Shown: positions 18,201 through 29,000, counted from the first letter of the stretch. The stretch: 64,000 nt of DNA from Pleurocapsa minor HA4230-MV1 (GCA_019359095.1 JAHHHZ010000017.1:1-64000); one strand, 5' to 3'. Notes: generated from the letters alone by a model not told the origin. Program-made: numbers and translations.

Positions 18201-19277
18201 GATGTAGTCCCAAACGACTAAAAAGTAAGTGGAAAAACCTTTCTCCTGCATGACTTTAAGTTCAACTTCGAGCCGCTGCATATAATCAGCAGGAACTTCA
18301 TTGTGATTACGACACTTGAGTCTTTCCAATAAACCCAGGCGAGTAACTTCTTCTAAATAACTATCGGCGGTATGTCCCGCAGGCACTGGATAATCGGGGA
18401 TACGAGGCTCACCCAAAATATTATAAGGCTCAATTTTATCAGCTACCTCTAAAGTAGTAGCGATCGCCTCTTCAATTATCTCATCTTCTAAATGGTCGCG
18501 GAATAATAACCTCATTTCAGCCGCCGACTTGAGATACTCTGTCCCGCTATAGCGCAGCCGTTTTTCATCGGTAATCCGCTTTTGGGTCAGAATACACAAC
18601 AGGGCATCATGAGCTTCTACGTCATAACAAGAAATAAAGTGAGAATCATTGGTGGCAACGATTTTAATCCCCAACTTACGGGCAATCTTGACAATTGCCA
18701 CATTCACCATCCGATCCTCTGGTGAACCATGATCCTGGATTTCTAGATAATAATCCTCACCAAATAAATCTTGATACCATTTAGCCACCTCTTCGGCATG
18801 AGCTAGATTTCCTTGTAAAATTGCCTGGGGTACTTCTCCCCCCAAGCAGGCGCTAGTAATAATTAATCCTTCATGATATTGCTTGAGTAATTCTTTATTA
18901 ATACAGGGACGGGCAAAGATTCCGCTACCCTGATAGCCTTTAAGATGGGAAATCGTCGTTAGCTTAACCAGATTTTTATATCCTTGCGTATTCTTGGCCA
19001 ACACTACCTGATGATATTTGCGGTGGCGTTTTTTCTTCTCGGTAATGTTAACTTCGATGTCGCCATTGATCACGTACATCTCGTTGCCAATAATCGGCTT
19101 AATTCCTTTACGACGACACACTTTAATCAATTCGATCGCCCCATACATGACCCCGTGATCCGTCAGAGCGATCGCTGGCATATCTAATTCTAAACAGCGA
19201 TCGATTAACTGGGGGATCTGAGATGCACCGTCGAGCAAGCTATAGTCGCTATGAATATGTAAGCCAACAAAAGACAT
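15273..19277 (-). CDS. dnaE: DNA polymerase III alpha subunit, N-terminal half with an intein and split-intein N fragment
   Basis: A 1334-residue precursor. Extein part 1 (1-374) opens with the PHP domain ([19 protein letters not shown]). A 440-residue intein follows at 375-814. Extein part 2 (815-1233) includes the polymerase active-site Asp pair in [14 protein letters not shown] and [20 protein letters not shown]. From Cys1234 to the end is the N part of the cyanobacterial split DnaE intein ([21 protein letters not shown]). The C-terminal dnaE half, with its own intein piece, must be encoded elsewhere and joined by protein trans-splicing, as known in cyanobacteria. Here a cis-splicing intein must also be removed. 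The gene is essential for replication, so both reactions must work. Confidence 0.97.
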   Translation of the reverse strand: MSFVGLHIHSDYSLLDGASQIPQLIDRCLELDMPAIALTDHGVMYGAIELIKVCRRKGIKPIIGNEMYVINGDIEVNITEKKKRHRKYHQVVLAKNTQGYKNLVKLTTISHLKGYQGSGIFARPCINKELLKQYHEGLIITSACLGGEVPQAILQGNLAHAEEVAKWYQDLFGEDYYLEIQDHGSPEDRMVNVAIVKIARKLGIKIVATNDSHFISCYDVEAHDALLCILTQKRITDEKRLRYSGTEYLKSAAEMRLLFRDHLEDEIIEEAIATTLEVADKIEPYNILGEPRIPDYPVPAGHTADSYLEEVTRLGLLERLKCRNHNEVPADYMQRLEVELKVMQEKGFSTYFLVVWDYIKYARDNNIPVGPGRGCVLGDTQVMLSSGQQIAIKDIQVGQEVITHQGNLQTITHKHEYDCDEEIIKFKVSNLELSLTQDHKIWAVKTEDCVVNGAKKATVCKPTCNRYCQPKPFENYSLQWIEAGQLKENDFVVFPRVPSVESEITFDLLDFVEQKEHLYFDHEFIWYEIGTNHLATKKIPRYIQFDEDFARLLGYYIAEGWSRLGERECGVGFGLSKDETSYAEEIASLLTRIFGLESTIIPHKTRHSLQVYCYSRIVGEFLTALAAKGANNKKIYSKIITHGKSEYVKILIAYLFRGDGHAGNQEKTTSIKYSTTSKTLASQLRLLLARFGYWASIIVRKHQQNSSWHPEYSVKLSGRQLLDWNADFLDFPIGIKAQKFFRNDHCLDERSLAPVGVLKDTASHNAGSHRFFVDDHYIYLKVRSVTKFQHTGKVYDITVPEDTSYVGNAIAIHNSAAGSLVAYCLKITNIDPIHHGLLFERFLNPERKSMPDVDTDFCPDHRADMIKYVTEKYGEANVAQIITFNRMTSKAVLKDVGRVLGVDFGDQNRLAKMIPVVRGKPTKLNVMISDKTPEPAFKQAYEHETIPIYNDDKEEVGSVAIRNWVDMAIRIEGTNKTFGVHAAGVVISSQPLDEIVPLQKNNDGSVITQYYMEDVEAMGLLKMDFLGLKNLTTIQRAAGLVQKTRGITLDLDQIPLDERKALEIIAKGKQKKLPADIQETHKLFRAGNLEGIFQLESDGMKQITRNLKPSGIEDISSISALYRPGPLDAGLIDIFIDRKNGKEKVSYQHPLLESILKETYGVMVYQEQIMKIAQELAGYSLGEADLLRRAMGKKKVDEMKKHSEKFIDGSAKNGVPQAVAEDLFQTMINFAEYCLSYDTEVLTVEYGALPIGKIVTEKIDCSVYSVDENGFVYTQAIAQWHDRGTQEIFEYTLDNGAKIRATKDHKFMTSDGEMLAINKIFEQGLDLKQINTMI
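15276..15578 (-). other. Split intein, N-terminal fragment (DnaE-N)
   Basis: 101 residues beginning with Cys1 after the extein AEY. Block A is [19 protein letters not shown]. Block B is [14 protein letters not shown], with the catalytic TxxH. It closely resembles the N fragments of Npu/Ssp DnaE. It associates with the C fragment made from another locus to ligate the two DnaE halves. Confidence 0.95.
16836..18155 (-). other. Contiguous intein with LAGLIDADG endonuclease domain in DnaE
   Basis: Exactly 440 codons between the exteins PVGPGRG and SAAGSLVAY. The first residue is Cys ([13 protein letters not shown], block A), block B is [11 protein letters not shown], and the intein ends in His-Asn before Ser (+1) with block F-like [17 protein letters not shown]. 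The middle carries two LAGLIDADG motifs, LLGYYIAEG and [10 protein letters not shown], so a homing endonuclease is present. Between endonuclease and block F a dispersed repeat is inserted in frame (encoding VLKDTASH). The insertion point corresponds to a DnaE site also occupied in some other cyanobacteria. Confidence 0.93.
16984..17009 (+). repeat. Dispersed TATCCTTTAGGAC repeat inside the dnaE intein
   Basis: TTATGCGAAGCGGTATCC then TTTAGGAC. It differs from the nagB copy at only two or three bases. Read from the minus strand it encodes VLKDTASHN of the intein, in the opposite coding sense to the nagB copy. Confidence 0.8.
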
Positions 19278-19428
19278 AAATCAGTGAGCAATGATCAGTG
19301 AACAGTTATCAATTATCAATGATTTTTTCCGCTCATGGGGAGAAGAAGTGAAAATATTTAAGATTGACAATTTAGGGCGATCGCTACCACCTACAATATT
19401 GACGATAGCTGAAATGTCCCAATAATTT

Positions 19429-19773
19429 ATGGCAAAAACATCAGTCGCTCTATATCGAAGAGGTAATGCTAATTCTCCTCGAATGGACAATGTTCGTCTT
19501 GACAAAGATATTGCTACATATCAAAAACATGGAGCGATTTGGGTGAAGGAAACTACAGGAAGTTTAGAATCTGGTGGCATTTCTACTTTTTCAGTTCAGG
19601 GGAGAGGTAAAAACTGGTGGAAAATAGATGCTGGCATAGAAATTCATCCAGATCTAGAATTGATTAATGATAGAGGAAACCATTGGTTGTGGAAACCAAG
19701 TAAAACCATGCCTCTAATAAGATATATAGAAGCCCTCCAAATAGTCAACCAGTCTTTTTATAAAGTGAGTTAA
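19429..19773 (+). CDS. Tse2-like ADP-ribosyltransferase toxin candidate
   Basis: 114 residues with a strongly patterned sequence: SVALYRRGNANSPRMDNVR, a variable stretch, GGISTFSVQGRGKNWWKID, GIEIHPDLELIND and HWLWKPSKTMPLIRYIEAL. The order (LYR, SPR..NVR, GGxSTF, G..I.PDL, HW.W.P...M.L..Y) matches my recollection of the Tse2 ADP-ribosyltransferase toxin family, known from the Pseudomonas type VI effector and found as short stand-alone proteins in other bacteria and fungi. No signal peptide. The next gene starts 3 bp after its stop and is a good antitoxin/immunity candidate. Assignment is by motif memory, not alignment. Confidence 0.6.
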   Translation: MAKTSVALYRRGNANSPRMDNVRLDKDIATYQKHGAIWVKETTGSLESGGISTFSVQGRGKNWWKIDAGIEIHPDLELINDRGNHWLWKPSKTMPLIRYIEALQIVNQSFYKVS

Positions 19774-19776
19774 ATT

Positions 19777-20133
19777 ATGAAATTGTCGTTTAAAGATATT
19801 AAGTTTATTTTAGAAGCACTTGAGCATTTACTAAGTCGATATGATACCAGACTAAAAGAAATAGAAGATCTAGAAGAATATGAAGAAGAAGCTTCAGATC
19901 TCGGCAATGACTATTTATTTTTAGAATCTTTGAAATTAGAAATAGAAAAAAATATTCACAATAATGAATCGTCAAACCATGATTTTATAATTTCCATGTC
20001 TCAAGCAACAGAGCCACAAAACTTAGAATTTATAATTCAATCTACTTTAAGCTTGTCCATTAATGAAAGATTATTATTGGTAGAAGCAATTACTCAATCG
20101 ATTAGAAAAGAAGCCAAGTTAATTGCTAGTTAA
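19777..20133 (+). CDS. Small helical partner of the Tse2-like protein, putative antitoxin
   Basis: 118 residues, largely helical and acidic in the middle (DTRLKEIEDLEEYEEEASDL). The C-terminal part LSLSINERLLLVEAITQSIR resembles the LsxxERLxLVExIxxSI motif common in small cyanobacterial addiction-module antitoxins. It starts 3 bp after the stop of the Tse2-like gene, so the two are almost certainly cotranscribed. I infer an antitoxin/immunity role from position and composition only. Confidence 0.5.
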   Translation: MKLSFKDIKFILEALEHLLSRYDTRLKEIEDLEEYEEEASDLGNDYLFLESLKLEIEKNIHNNESSNHDFIISMSQATEPQNLEFIIQSTLSLSINERLLLVEAITQSIRKEAKLIAS

Positions 20134-20162
20134 AATTTAATTAAAATTGCGATCGCTCTAAT

Positions 20163-20381
20163 TTAGTAAGATGTCGCAAACTTTTTTACTTCTGGCAACG
20201 CTTCCCCATCTTTTAAAGCGGATTCGATTAATAACTCTAATACCTCTTCCGCATTCTTAAGTGCCTCAGTATAAGTATCGCCATGAGTGTGACAAAATTC
20301 GCCCCATTCTGGAAGACTAGCGATAAAACAATTATCTTCGTCCGACCATTAAATAATAACAGTGTAGTTTATATTTTTCAT
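20163..20381 (-). pseudogene. HicB-like antitoxin gene with an in-frame stop
   Basis: The minus strand from the ATG at 20381 reads MKNINYTVII, then TAA (20349-20351), then WSDEDNCFIASLPEWGEFCH and EALKNAEEVLELLIESALKD to a natural stop at 20163. YTVIIxWSxEDxxFIAxLPE is the classic HicB partial RNase H-like domain. A single CAA to TAA change at codon 11 would explain the break. The conserved residues after the stop look undamaged, so the mutation is recent, or the frame is rescued by reinitiation. It starts 6 bp after the hicA stop. Confidence 0.8.
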
Positions 20382-20387
20382 AGGCTA

Positions 20388-20651
20388 TTATTTTATATCT
20401 TTTAATCTTTTTAAAGCCTTCTCTACATCTTTTTCTTGGTAAGGTTTCGCATCACTTCCATCATTACCAGATAGTATTATTTTCCCCGATAACAATGGAT
20501 GCGACCATTTTGTATGACTTCCTTTCTCACTATTTTTCTTGAATCCTGCTTTACGCAATATATTTTTGAGTTCTCTAAATAATTGGTTGTCGAGAGGCGA
20601 ATAATCAAAACAAGAAAAAGAAGCACCATCATTGCTGTGGGCTTCTCTCAA
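20388..20651 (-). CDS. hicA: HicA-like mRNA interferase toxin, N terminus uncertain
   Basis: 87 residues from a TTG at 20651; a stop codon lies immediately upstream in frame, and no in-frame ATG or GTG precedes the conserved part. The core LFRELKNILRKAGFKKNSEK, GSHTKWSHP and AKPYQEKDVEKALKRL is the dsRBD-like HicA domain; the His in GSHTKW is the catalytic residue. The first ~19 residues have no family counterpart, so the original start may have been lost. Operon with the broken hicB, 6 bp downstream. Confidence 0.7.
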   Translation of the reverse strand: MREAHSNDGASFSCFDYSPLDNQLFRELKNILRKAGFKKNSEKGSHTKWSHPLLSGKIILSGNDGSDAKPYQEKDVEKALKRLKDIK

Positions 20652-20818
20652 CTATATTACCGAGTTGATAGTAATAACGGAGTCATCGGTCATTACTATT
20701 TTGATTATTTCATAAGTCTTTTATAATACAAAAAACTTTATCTATTCTTTGTTACCGCTACATGAGAAAGATACATCTAGTTGTTACCCACCCAATTTGC
20801 GCTCTAAACTAAAATCTT

Positions 20819-21415
20819 CTAATCAAAATTTCGTTCATGAGCGACCATTTTAGCGGCGATCGCACCACCAATAAACCCAAATAGATGTCCTTGCCAAGAA
20901 ACCCCCATCTGAGAAGGAAATACGCCCCAAATAAAGCCACCATAAACTATTGCCACAAAAATAGATAAGGCGATCGAGGGAAAGTTTTTCTGAAAATAGC
21001 CTCGTAATAGCAGAAAACCTAAATAACCATAGATCAAGATGCTCGCACCAATATGAACCGACTGAGGAGAGCCAAACAGCCAAACTCCCGCGCCACCAAT
21101 TAGCGCACTCATAATAGAGGCGATATAAAAATCTTTGGTTTCTTGGATCATGGTTAACCAGCCCAAAGTAACAAAGGGAATAGTATTTGCTATCAAATGG
21201 GGAAATCCGCCGTGTAGCAATGGTGCAAAGACGATTCCTCGCAAACCAATAATGCTGTGAGGTTGTATGCCATAACTGTCTAAACCGCCATTGAATAATA
21301 ATAGGTCGGTAATTTCAACCGCCCAGAAAATAGCAATGGCAACAATTAAAATTTTAAATTCTTTCAAAACCGTTTTTTGCTTTAAGGGTTTTCGATAGTA
21401 GCTACTCATAGACAA
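20819..21415 (-). CDS. Rhomboid family intramembrane serine protease
   Basis: 198 residues with six predicted transmembrane helices. The catalytic dyad is visible: Ser125 in HIGASILIYGYLG and His177 in SWQGHLFGFIGG. The N-terminal HGGFPHLIANTIPF provides the conserved His/Asn region that forms the oxyanion hole. It cleaves membrane-spanning substrates in the plasma or thylakoid membrane; the substrate is unknown. The Gly after the active Ser (GxSG) is replaced by Ile, a variation also seen in other cyanobacterial rhomboids. Stand-alone gene. Confidence 0.9.
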   Translation of the reverse strand: MSMSSYYRKPLKQKTVLKEFKILIVAIAIFWAVEITDLLLFNGGLDSYGIQPHSIIGLRGIVFAPLLHGGFPHLIANTIPFVTLGWLTMIQETKDFYIASIMSALIGGAGVWLFGSPQSVHIGASILIYGYLGFLLLRGYFQKNFPSIALSIFVAIVYGGFIWGVFPSQMGVSWQGHLFGFIGGAIAAKMVAHERNFD

Positions 21416-21796
21416 TTGTAAATTATTTACCAGGGGAACTGCTGAATTTGGGAAAGAGTAATTCTGGAACTAGATTGAAATTGAAACTTTTGAAAGCGCT
21501 TGAATTAGACAAGACGACACTCTAAACTGCTAACTCTGCAAACCAGATTTAGACGAAAACAATCAATAAACTGCTCAATTATGGATATGTTTAGGCTAGT
21601 TTGTCGAGTCTGAATGTAAGATCCAAAAACTAGCTATGGAAGATTGGTAGCAAGGCAGATTATGCTCTTTGCTGTATAGCCATACGTAAAAACGCTAGAA
21701 CATTTTTGAAATACTACTTGCTACTTATTTCTAGCCAAAAACATTTCCGCTCGTTAAAAATCAGCTACTTAAAAGCTATTGCGCGATCGCGTGATA
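21416..21796. other. Intergenic region, nothing identified
   Basis: About 380 bases between the rhomboid gene and tRNA-Arg. No frame with coding character and no clear structured RNA by eye. Confidence 0.3.
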
Positions 21797-21870
21797 CAGG
21801 CCATTCAGGGCTCGAACCTGAAACCTACGCCTTAGAAGGGCGTTGCTCTATCCAGTTGAGCTAATGACCC
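21797..21870 (-). tRNA. trnR-UCU: tRNA-Arg (anticodon UCU)
   Basis: The minus strand folds into a standard cloverleaf. Acceptor GGGTCAT pairs with ATGGCCT (with G-U at two positions), the D-arm follows, and the anticodon stem-loop ACGCC-CTTCTAA-GGCGT has TCT at 21834-21836. The T-arm is TCAGG-TTCGAGC-CCTGA, with discriminator G. 74 nt, CCA not encoded. It decodes AGA/AGG arginine codons. Confidence 0.95.
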
Positions 21871-21974
21871 AGATTTGCCAAATAATATTAACACATTATT
21901 ATCAGCTGTTGTGAAAAAAATTTATTATTTAATATGTTTTATTCCACTTAAAGAAGTAGAGGAATTAAACCAGG

Positions 21975-22180
21975 CTTAGCCCTAAAGGATTCACTAAAGT
22001 ATTTGCCCTAAAGGATTTACTAAAGTACTAGCTACGCGTCGCCCTACGGTCACGAAGCTTATGCTAAAGCCCTAAAGGACTAACTTCGTGTCGCATTTGC
22101 GGAGCTAGTCCTAAAGGACTAGCTGACGCGATAGCTAACCCTTTAGGGTCGCGTCGCCCTTCGGTCAGCTTAAAACACTT
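21975..22180. repeat. Cluster of CCTAAAGGA-type palindromic repeats
   Basis: Five or more copies of CCCTAAAGGA / CCCTTTAGGG in both orientations. They are mixed with GCGTCGCCCTACGGTCA-type phrases (two copies), GGAGCTAGTCC/GGACTAGC and duplicated GGATTxACTAAAGTA. These are the same core elements as the dispersed repeat inside nagB and the dnaE intein, here accumulated between tRNA-Arg and the TM2 gene. Confidence 0.8.
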
Positions 22181-22190
22181 GTCACGTCAA

Positions 22191-22673
22191 CTAAACATCA
22201 AAATGATATCGCACAGCACCTGTTTGTTCATCATTGTCAATATGAGCCAATCCCTGCTTAAGAGCTTTACTCAATAAAACTTCCACCTGATCCAAAGGCA
22301 ATTCTGTCGCTAACATCGCCTGACCAACAGATAGAACATTATTATGAGTAGCTGCTGCTCTGAGTAAAATTAACATTGGGTCAGATTTTTTGACTACAAC
22401 TTCTGGCTGGACTAAGGTTACTTGTGGACTATTATTGCGCGCCTCTACTGTCGCCTCATACAGCAAACGCATATTTCTCTCTCTGGTCATTCCAGGAATT
22501 AAAAATAAATCAACAAATTGACCAACGCCAAAAAAACCAAAGGTTAAAAAGTAGACTAAACCGCTAGTAATCTTGCCTGAATAAAAACGATGGATACCAC
22601 AAAACCCCATCAGGCCAAACGTCCACAGAATATAGGCAACTCCAGGATCAACCTCTTGTTTCTTCTGGTTCAT
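22191..22673 (-). CDS. TM2 domain membrane protein
   Basis: 160 residues. Residues ~10-65 form the TM2 domain: two helices around the conserved GFCGIHRFYSGKITSGLVYF and FGFFGVGQFVDLFLIPGM. The C-terminal ~85 residues are soluble and look like a small winged-helix-like domain (MLILLRAAATHNNVLSVGQA, LPLDQVEVLLSKALKQGLAH), which could sense or bind something at the membrane. The biochemical role of bacterial TM2 proteins is not established. Confidence 0.85.
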   Translation of the reverse strand: MNQKKQEVDPGVAYILWTFGLMGFCGIHRFYSGKITSGLVYFLTFGFFGVGQFVDLFLIPGMTRERNMRLLYEATVEARNNSPQVTLVQPEVVVKKSDPMLILLRAAATHNNVLSVGQAMLATELPLDQVEVLLSKALKQGLAHIDNDEQTGAVRYHFDV

Positions 22674-23068
22674 GTTACAAAGTCAGATTAATAATATATC
22701 TACGGTATTTTTATTATAGACATTTTGTTTTGGTGATTACTGAAAAAACCGAAGGTATTAATCCTTTGTAAGCTTTGAGCTATTAGTTTGGCTGGGCTTA
22801 AGTAGGTGATAAATTCTGTTTGATTAGCAACAAATTTAAATTAATTTACAAATACTATCGAGAATTAAACTGCGACTAGTGAAGCTTAACTGCTTTGCAG
22901 GATATTTTTTGCTCCCTGATAACCTTCTTTACTATATTTTTCCTCCTTAATCGGTTATTCTTTGTCTGAGATATTATTTCATGAGCGAATATTAACAAAT
23001 GTATCTCGCTTTTGGATAAGCTATTGATATATATATCTAGCTTCGTGGGTGGCAAAGAGAGGAACCGA
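22674..23068. other. Divergent promoter region upstream of ols
   Basis: About 390 bases between the TM2 gene (minus) and ols (plus). Only weak open frames. It should hold both promoters; no binding site that I can name. Confidence 0.35.
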
Positions 23069-26000
23069 TTGAGCAAGCAAACAACCCTAATAGACCGATT
23101 ACGCGAACAAGCGAGTACTCAGCCTCACAAAAGGGCATTTACTTTCTTGGCTGATGGTGAAACTGAAATCGATAGTCTCACGTATCAACAGCTAAACGAG
23201 AAAGCGAAGGCGATCGCTTTTGTTTTACAAAATCATCATGCTCAAGGGCAAAGAGCTTTACTACTTTTTCAGCCAGGACTAGATTTTATTACGGCTTTTT
23301 TGGGCTGCTTATATGCTGGAGTTGTAGCTGTTCCCGTCTATCCGCCCAGGGCGAATCGTTCCCTTGAGCGCTTACTGGCGATCGTTACTGATGCTGAAGC
23401 TACCTTTGCTTTGACCACCAAGTTAATTCAAGAACAAGTAGCAAGTAAATTTGTTAATCATAATGCGACCGAAAATATTAAGTTTGTCGCTACCGATACC
23501 TTAAAATTAGATTTAGCTACAGGCTGGCAAGAGCCAGAAATTACCGCAGACAGTCTGGCTTTTCTACAATATACTAGTGGTTCGACAGGTAAGCCCAAAG
23601 GAGTAATGGTTAGTCATGGCAATTTGATGGCTAATTCTGCCACAATCAATCGTGGTTTTCAAAATGAGCGGGAACACAAGATCGTTTCTTGGCTACCTCC
23701 ATATCATGACATGGGTTTAATTGGCTGTATTGTGCAACCAATATATGTTGGTTTATCAATGTATTTAATGGCTCCTGTAACCTTTTTGCAGCGCCCTTAC
23801 CGTTGGTTACAGGCAATTTCTCGCTATGGTGGAGTAACTAATGGAGCGCCTAATTTTGCTTATGATCTTTGTGTTGATTGCGTTACCCCCGAACAAAAAG
23901 CCAACCTGGATTTAAGTTGCTGGCAGCTAGCTTTTTCAGGTGCAGAGCCAGTCAGAGCCGAGACGATCGCGCGTTTTAGCGAATACTTTAGTGACTGTGG
24001 TTTTCGGCGCGAGGCTTTTTATCCTTGCTATGGGATGGCAGAATCTACTTTGATGATTACAGGGGGAGATAAGGATCGAGAGCCAATTATCAAAAGCTTT
24101 GACAATCGAACACTCGAACAAAACCTGGCTGTTGTCAGTAATAATCCAGCAAATAGCACTATTTTAGTGAGCAGTGGCCGTAATCTGCCAGGACAAAAAC
24201 TAGCGATCGCTAATCCTGATACTCTCAATCAATGTCGTGATGGCGAAATTGGCGAAATTTGGGCAAAAAGCGCCAGCGTAGCTCAAGGATATTGGAATCG
24301 TCCTGAATTGACTCTTCATAGCTTTAATGGGGTATTAGCGGATACCCAGGAGGGCGGGTGGCTGCGGACAGGAGATTTAGGCTTTTTAGAGCATGGGGAG
24401 TTATTTGTTACAGGGCGTTTAAAAGATTTGATTATCATTCGGGGACGTAATTACTATCCCCAGGATCTCGAATTAACTGTAGACCATGCCCATGAAGCAA
24501 TTCGAGCAGGCAATGTGGCAGCCTTTGCGGTAGATGTGGCTGGAGTAGAAAAGCTAGTAATTACGTCAGAAATCAAGCGCACCTTTCTGCGCAAGTTAAA
24601 TATTGATGAGGTAACCAAAGCAATCCGTAGTGCGATCGCCCAAAAGCATGAGCTACAGGTTCACGCCATAGTTTTGTTGAAAACAGGCAGTATTCCTAAA
24701 ACCTCAAGTGGTAAGATTCAGCGTCATGCTTGCCAAGCGGGGTATTTAGACGGGAGTTTAAATAGCGTTGGTGAATTTGCATCAAATCAAAAGCAATTAG
24801 GGGCAAGCAATACCTTATCCGTCCAAGATCTTAAACAGCCGTCTGAAGGGCTTTTGGTTCAACTTGGATCTAAGCGAAAAATTCAAATCCAAAATTGGTT
24901 GCGGGAAAATATAGCGCAGCGCTTGGGAATACCTAGTTCAGAGATTAATATCCACGAACCCTTTGCTAGTAGTGGTTTAAATTCTGTAGAAGCGATTGGT
25001 TTATCAGCAGATTTGGAAGATTGGCTAGAGGTTAAGTTATCGCCAACTATTATTTATGATTATCCGAATATTGTTGAACTGGCAGCTTATTTAGCTGATG
25101 ATCCATCGGGGGGAACAGCCGTTGCTCCCCAGAAAATGTCTCAGAACGAATCCGATCTTGCCATCATTGGGATTGGGTGTCGTTTTCCTGGGGCAAACAA
25201 TCCCGAAGAATTTTGGCAGCTATTGCGAGATGGAAAGGATGCCATTAGTAATTCAGGCGATCGCTGGGCAGGTTCAGGCTGGGGTGGTTTTATTGACAAT
25301 GTAGATCGGTTCGATCCGCAGTTTTTTGGCATTACTCCCCGTGAAGCGCAAAGTATCGATCCCCAGCAAAGACTACTGCTAGAGGTTAGTTGGTCAGCTT
25401 TAGAGGATGCAGCCATAGCTAACAGTGAGTTGGCGGGTAGCAATACAGGAGTGTTTATTGGGATCAGCAGCAGTGATTATTCCCAACTGAGGTTTCACTA
25501 TGGGACAGATGTAGATGCTTATCTAGGTACGGGAAATGCCCATAGTATCGCCGCCAATCGCCTTTCTTATCTATTTGACCTCAAAGGCCCTTCTCTAGCT
25601 GTAGATACCGCCTGTTCTTCTTCTCTGGTGGCACTACATTTAGCTAGCCAGAGTTTAAAAAGAGGAGAATGCGATCGAGCGATCGCTGGTGGAGTTAATT
25701 TGATGCTCTCGCCCGAACTTAGCCAAACCTTTGCCATGGCAGGGATGATGGCCGAGGATGGACGCTGTAAAACCTTTGATGCAGAAGCGGATGGTTATGT
25801 CCGTGGGGAAGGCTGCGGGGTAGTTATCCTCAAGCGGTTGGCTGATGCTCGACGAGATGGCGATCGCATTTTAGCGGTAGTTAAAGGCTCGGCAATTAAT
25901 CAAGATGGGCGGAGTAACGGTTTGACGGCTCCCAATGGTTTATCGCAACAGGCGGTAATGCGTCAGGCTTTGGCTAATGCCAATCTATCTCCTGCTGAGG

Positions 26001-29000
26001 TAAGCTACATTGAATCTCACGGTACAGGAACATCTTTGGGCGATCCGATTGAGGTTAATTCTCTCAAGGCTGTTTTAGGCGTAAGAGAAGAATCTTGTTA
26101 TCTGGGTTCGCTTAAAACTAACATCGGACATTTAGAAGCAGCAGCAGGAATTGCAGGATTGATTAAAGCAGTGCTTTGTTTACAGCAGGGTGCGATTCCC
26201 CCCAATCTACACTTTCACAAGCTTAATCCGTTAATTGACTTAGCAGACAGCAAGATTGAAATTCCTCAACAGTTACAGCCTTGGAAGTCTGAGGTTAAAT
26301 ATGCAGGAGTTAGCTCTTTTGGCTTTGGGGGGACGAATGCTCACGTTGTCTTGGGAGTTGGGGAGCATGGGGAGCATGGGGAGAATGACTCATTACAGCA
26401 ACGCTCATTGCACCTATTAACTCTTTCGGCAAAAACTGAACCTGCCCTCCAGGATTTAGTTGTGAGTTATCAGAATTATCTAGAACGTAATTCCGAGTTG
26501 AATTTAGCCGATCTTTGCTATACGGCAAGTGCTGGCAGAACTCACTTTAATCATCGTTTAGCGATCGCAGTTAAGAATAAAGCTCAACTAACAGAACAGC
26601 TAGCCAATTTTACTACAGGACGAGCAAGCAAAGGAATTGCTGTTGGCAACATCAACCATAATAATCAAGTTGCATTTCTGTTTACAGGACAAGGTTCACA
26701 GTATCTAAATATGGGCTATGAGCTATATCAAACTCAGCCAGTATTTAAAGCAGCCATCAATCGTTGTGCCGAGATTCTTAGTTCCTATTTAGATCATTCT
26801 TTGCTAGAAGTTTTATTTAGCGAACAGCCTTCATCTTTTAGCCCTCATCCCTCATCTTGGTTAAATGAGACAATTTATACTCAACCAGCAATTTTTGCCC
26901 TGGAATATGCCCTGGCGCAGATGTGGCTCGATTGGGGGATCAAACCCACAGCCTTAATTGGTCATAGTGTGGGTGAATATGTGGCTGCCACAATTGCTGG
27001 GGTATTTAGTTTAGCTGATGCTCTCAAGCTGGTGGCGATGCGTGGTAAGCTCATGCAGAATCTGTCCCAACAGGGAGATATGTTTGCCGTGTTGACAGAC
27101 GAGGCTACAGTTGCCTCAATTATTGCACCGTTTACAGCCAAAATTGCGATCGCCGCGATTAATACTGACCAAAGTATCGTCATTTCTGGAGAGCAAGCCG
27201 TAGTTGCTGAAGTAGTTGGTAAGTTTGATGCTTTGGGGATTAAAAGTAAGCAGCTAAAAGTATCTCATGCTTTCCATTCTCCGTTGATGAAGCCGATTTT
27301 GCAGGCATTTAGAGAGATTGCGGAGTCAGTGACATATTATCCACCCCAGGCAGAACTCATTTCTAACGTTACGGGTGAGTTAGCGACGGTTGACATTGCC
27401 ACTCCTGACTATTGGGTAAATCATGTGGTTGCCCCTGTGCGTTTCGCTGAGGGGATGAAAACTTTACAGCAAAAATGCAATATCTTTTTAGAAATTGGCT
27501 CTAAGCCTACCTTAATTGGTCTGGGACGTTCTAGTATCGCTGTTGATGCTACAAGCGTCTGGTTGCCTAGTTTACGCCCCAAAAAGCAAGATTGGCAGCA
27601 AGTATTACAAAGTCTAAGTTCTCTTTATGTCAGGGGAATAGATATCAATTGGCAGAATGTGGCGCGGGGGTTAAATAGGCAAAAAGTTGCCCTGCCGACT
27701 TATCCTTTTCAAAGACAAAGCTATTGGTTAACCAAAGCAGTAAATAGCAACAGTAAGCTAGAGGTTTATTTACCAACTCAACGGCTTAAAACCCCTGAAT
27801 TTTATCAAATTCAATGGCAAGAATATGCAGGTGAATTAAGCGCTGAATTGATTACAGATAATAAGATCTGGCTAGTTTTCACTGGTGGTCATAACTTGGG
27901 GGAGAAGCTTAAAGTTAAATTAGAGCGGCAACAGCAAGATTGTTTAATAATTAGCGATCGCGATCTAAATCCAGATCATCTCACACAGATATTTAACCAG
28001 CACCAGATCGGTAAGATTATTTATCTTGCTGGTTTAAATCAACCGACAGAGACTATTGCTGAAATTACTAACTATCAACAGCAACACTGCACCAACGTCT
28101 TAAATCTGCTGCAAACTTTAACGGCAAATTCTGTGGCAGCACCAATTTGGTTAATGACTAAAGGATGTCAAGCAGTAGACAGTTTAGATCGTGCAATAGA
28201 TAGTACAGGCATCGCTGCCAGCTGTCTCTGGGGTTTGGCAAGTGCGATCGCGATTGAACATCCTGAATTTTGGGGTGGTATTGTCGATTTAGATCTCAAG
28301 CCGAGTAACGATCGAGTAGATAATTTACTAGATAATTTACTGCAAATTATTAGCCAAACCAATCAAGAGGATCGGATCGCGGTACGGCAAGATCGGCTTT
28401 ATGTTCCACGCCTGCAAGCGACAGCAGATCTAGATTCTAGTGAATCTTTAGTATTAAGTACAGGTTCTTATCTGATTACTGGCGGCTTAGGTTCATTAGG
28501 TTTAAAAGCTGCTCAACTACTAGCAGATCGAGGTGCCAAGAATTTAATTCTCTTAGGTAGAAGTCAGCCTTCAGAACAGGCTCAACAGGCGATCGCTAAT
28601 TTAGCAGAACAAGGAGTTACGGTTAAGGTGATCAATGTAGACATCACCGACTATGATGCCCTGGAACAAATTTTCCGCGCTAACAATTTAATCTCTCGTA
28701 AGGGCGAACCAACCTTCGCCCCTACATCATCCATTAAGGGAGTAATCCACGCTGCGGGAGTAATCGATGACGGCTTATTACAGAATCAAACTTGGGCAAG
28801 TTTCCAGCAAGTAATTGCCCCTAAAATAACGGGGGCTTGGAATTTACATCAAGCAACTCAGGATCTGGAACTAGATTTCTTTGTGCTTTTTTCTTCCGTC
28901 GCTGCCTTAATTGGTTCACCAGGACAAAGTAACTATACTGTCGCTAATGCAGGTTTAGATGCGATCGCGCGTTATCGTCATAGTCAAGGTTTACCCGCCC

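Noticed and set aside
19281-19505. 74-codon minus-strand frame upstream of dnaE
   Set aside because: Overlaps the start of the Tse2-like gene, has no domain and includes a heptamer-like spacer.
22876-23076. 66-codon minus-strand frame overlapping the ols start
   Set aside because: No ribosome-binding site, no domain and it covers the expected promoter.
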